Part shown: piece after piece, positions 62,711 through 64,000 of the stretch
How positions within the stretch are numbered: position 1 is the first letter of the stretch
How the letters are laid out: every line of letters starts with the position of its first letter
NCBI RefSeq assembly: GCF_001653235.2
Contig: NC_035790.1
Coordinates: forward strand, 3,100,001 to 3,164,000
DNA: 64,000 bases
Reading direction: 5' to 3'
DNA from: Pochonia chlamydosporia 170
Lineage: Eukaryota > Ascomycota > Sordariomycetes > Hypocreales > Clavicipitaceae
Translations under genes and position numbers: made by a program
The notes under the pieces: generated by a model
The model's database searches: none
What the model saw: the letters and a program-made list of their open reading frames with translations, nothing else
Told to the model about the DNA's origin: nothing

Positions 62711-62968
62711 TTCCCTTGCACGTATGCCAACAAGTTTGCTTGTATCGAGACATTCAGCAGCCAGTCAGAGGCGTCTTCTCATACAATACTCAGCCATAAC
62801 GTCGCGCCAATTCACAAGACTGGGGATGGCCGGTTCATATGCCCCTTTGCAGAAGAGCTTGGTTGCGGAACAACAGCCTCGTCAGTCACGCCTCTAGTAA
62901 TGGTGGGGGGTGACCTGATTATGTCGACCGGGCAATTTCCTTGTGCAGCGCCGGGGCCGGTGTCCTGA
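62711..62968 (+). pseudogene. Degenerate C2H2 zinc-finger gene relic
   Basis: The frame from 62711 reads FPCTYANKFACIETFSSQSE, then ASSHTILSH, the layout of an atypical C2H2 finger with C-x7-C-x12-H-x4-H. It continues GRFICPFAEELGCGTTASS, the start of a second finger, but the histidines are missing in this frame and appear in the next frame as HASSNG, which indicates a one-base shift near 62,880. A third finger start (FPCAAPG) lacks its second Cys, and the frame stops at 62966-62968. A CAG acceptor-like end sits just before the first finger (62705-62707), so an upstream exon may have existed. I recall intact relatives with CPFAEELGC fingers in Clavicipitaceae. Confidence 0.6.
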
Positions 62969-64000
62969 GTTTCTAACGCCACATTACCGTCTGGTAGTTT
63001 ACAGCGGCAGACCGTAAAGGAGGGTATAATCTATTTGATTTGGCCTCAGACAAGGGAGCCGGACCACCGGCAGATTGTTCAACCAAGCCAGACGATTCTA
63101 AAAGGGGCTGGCGTGGCAAAGCCCCTATGTACTAGTAAGTCGCTGGAGGCAACTATGTTGTATCTGATCTTCGTTAGATGTGGAGAGGCAACTTCCGCTT
63201 CAATATGCTCGTGGCGCTGCACCCCGTGTCCTTGGTCGTCTGGAGCGGTTCCATGATGGGAGCGTATGGGCATAAACCTCAGGGATGTTGTGTTTTCGGT
63301 GTGCCTCGGGTGATTTCTGATATCAACGTGGCTCGGATAGGAAAGAACAGTTGCTTCTTGAGCTTTGTTGCCCGCAACTTCGCCGTCATGTCCGGAAAGA
63401 GATCAACTCAATATCGATGCCTCGGGGAGAGCGGGCAGCCATACGACACCTCTCTTCATGGCTGAGAATTCCTCGTCATCTTGCTTGGCCTTTCGAGTAG
63501 AAGTTGGATGAGAATATGGAGGCCATTCATCCAGTACTTCCAAAGACATCCTCTTTGATCGCCGTCATGTCTGTGAGATGTGAAACATCAGCGTACCCAG
63601 TGATTGCGTACACAGGTCTGTACTTGAAGCATGGCCTGCAATATTTGCTTTGATGTAAAGGACCCCAGGAGGATGCTTCACATGCTCGTGTACTGTGGAA
63701 TACACTGCAGTAGACGTGCGGATGGAATAATGAGGTCAAGGTGAGGAGGAGAGAAAGAGGAGGACAAGTCGCACTGTTTCTTTGGGATGGTGGATGGCAA
63801 TCATCCTTATTCCTGACTCCTGAGGCTGACAGGGCAATTCAAGGCCCAATGGCCGGTTGTGCAACACACCCAAGTGACCCGGGCGCCAAATCCTCAGCTG
63901 CTGTTGGTTGAAATAGCCTTGTTGCACGGAGTAGTCTTGCAGGAAGAACTTGATACATGTAATAATTCGGACCCTGCCAAAGCTGCCAGTCACCCAGCCA

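Larger units (their letters stand above)
61997..64000. other. Region upstream of homoaconitase to the right edge
   Basis: Contains the homoaconitase promoter elements and a zinc-finger relic (both listed). From about 62,970 to 64,000 no gene is supported; only short motif-free frames are seen. Confidence 0.5.

Noticed and set aside
27495..63934. Scattered TACGGAGTA / TACTCCGT words
   Set aside because: About twofold more than expected by rough count; too weak without a proper background model.

Overview
The window looks like chromosomal DNA of a filamentous ascomycete (Pezizomycotina). A Hypocreales member such as a Clavicipitaceae species (Metarhizium-like) is my best guess; no sequence search was possible. 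The reasons are many short introns (about 45-110 nt) with GT-AG borders and CTAAC-type branch sites, a Zn2Cys6 regulator, a HET-domain protein, a Dal5-family permease, a fungal ADAM protease and an F-box protein of a type known from Hypocreales. Sixteen protein genes could be built as spliced models whose exon phases all close. One more open frame is weak, and there is one frameshifted zinc-finger relic. I found no convincing tRNA, rRNA or CRISPR.

Layout. 0-4.4 kb: the N-terminal part of a HET-domain protein running off the left edge, then an AT-rich stretch with a decayed coding-like frame. 4.4-10.7 kb: an allantoate/pantothenate-type MFS permease and a Zn2Cys6 transcription factor. 11-16.4 kb: ribosomal protein L3 and the Ssn6/Cyc8 corepressor, both on the minus strand. 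16.4-23.9 kb: about 7.5 kb with no gene but rich in simple repeats. 23.9-26.7 kb: a TMEM115-type Golgi membrane protein diverging from a PQ-loop membrane protein. 26.7-31.2 kb: another 4.5 kb without a gene. 31.2-38.1 kb: a Sif2/TBL1-type LisH-WD40 corepressor subunit, a small conserved protein and an ADAM metalloprotease. 41-43.7 kb: acetyl-CoA synthetase. 47.8-54 kb: the replication factor C subunits RFC5 and RFC1 with mitochondrial ribosomal protein L16 between them. 55-58.3 kb: a small cysteine-rich secreted protein and an F-box protein. 58.9-62 kb: homoaconitase (lysine biosynthesis). 62-64 kb: a broken C2H2 zinc-finger gene.

Most genes are housekeeping: translation, clamp loading, acetate activation, lysine synthesis. 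Two functional pairings stand out. Two of the five RFC subunits lie 1.7 kb apart, both with cell-cycle-box-like motifs upstream. Two scaffold subunits of different corepressors, Ssn6 and Sif2/TBL1, lie about 15 kb apart, each behind a very long, repeat-rich upstream region. Such long spacers, in which an ACCAGAC motif recurs, are the least explained part of the window. I did not see a clearly new defence or biosynthetic system.
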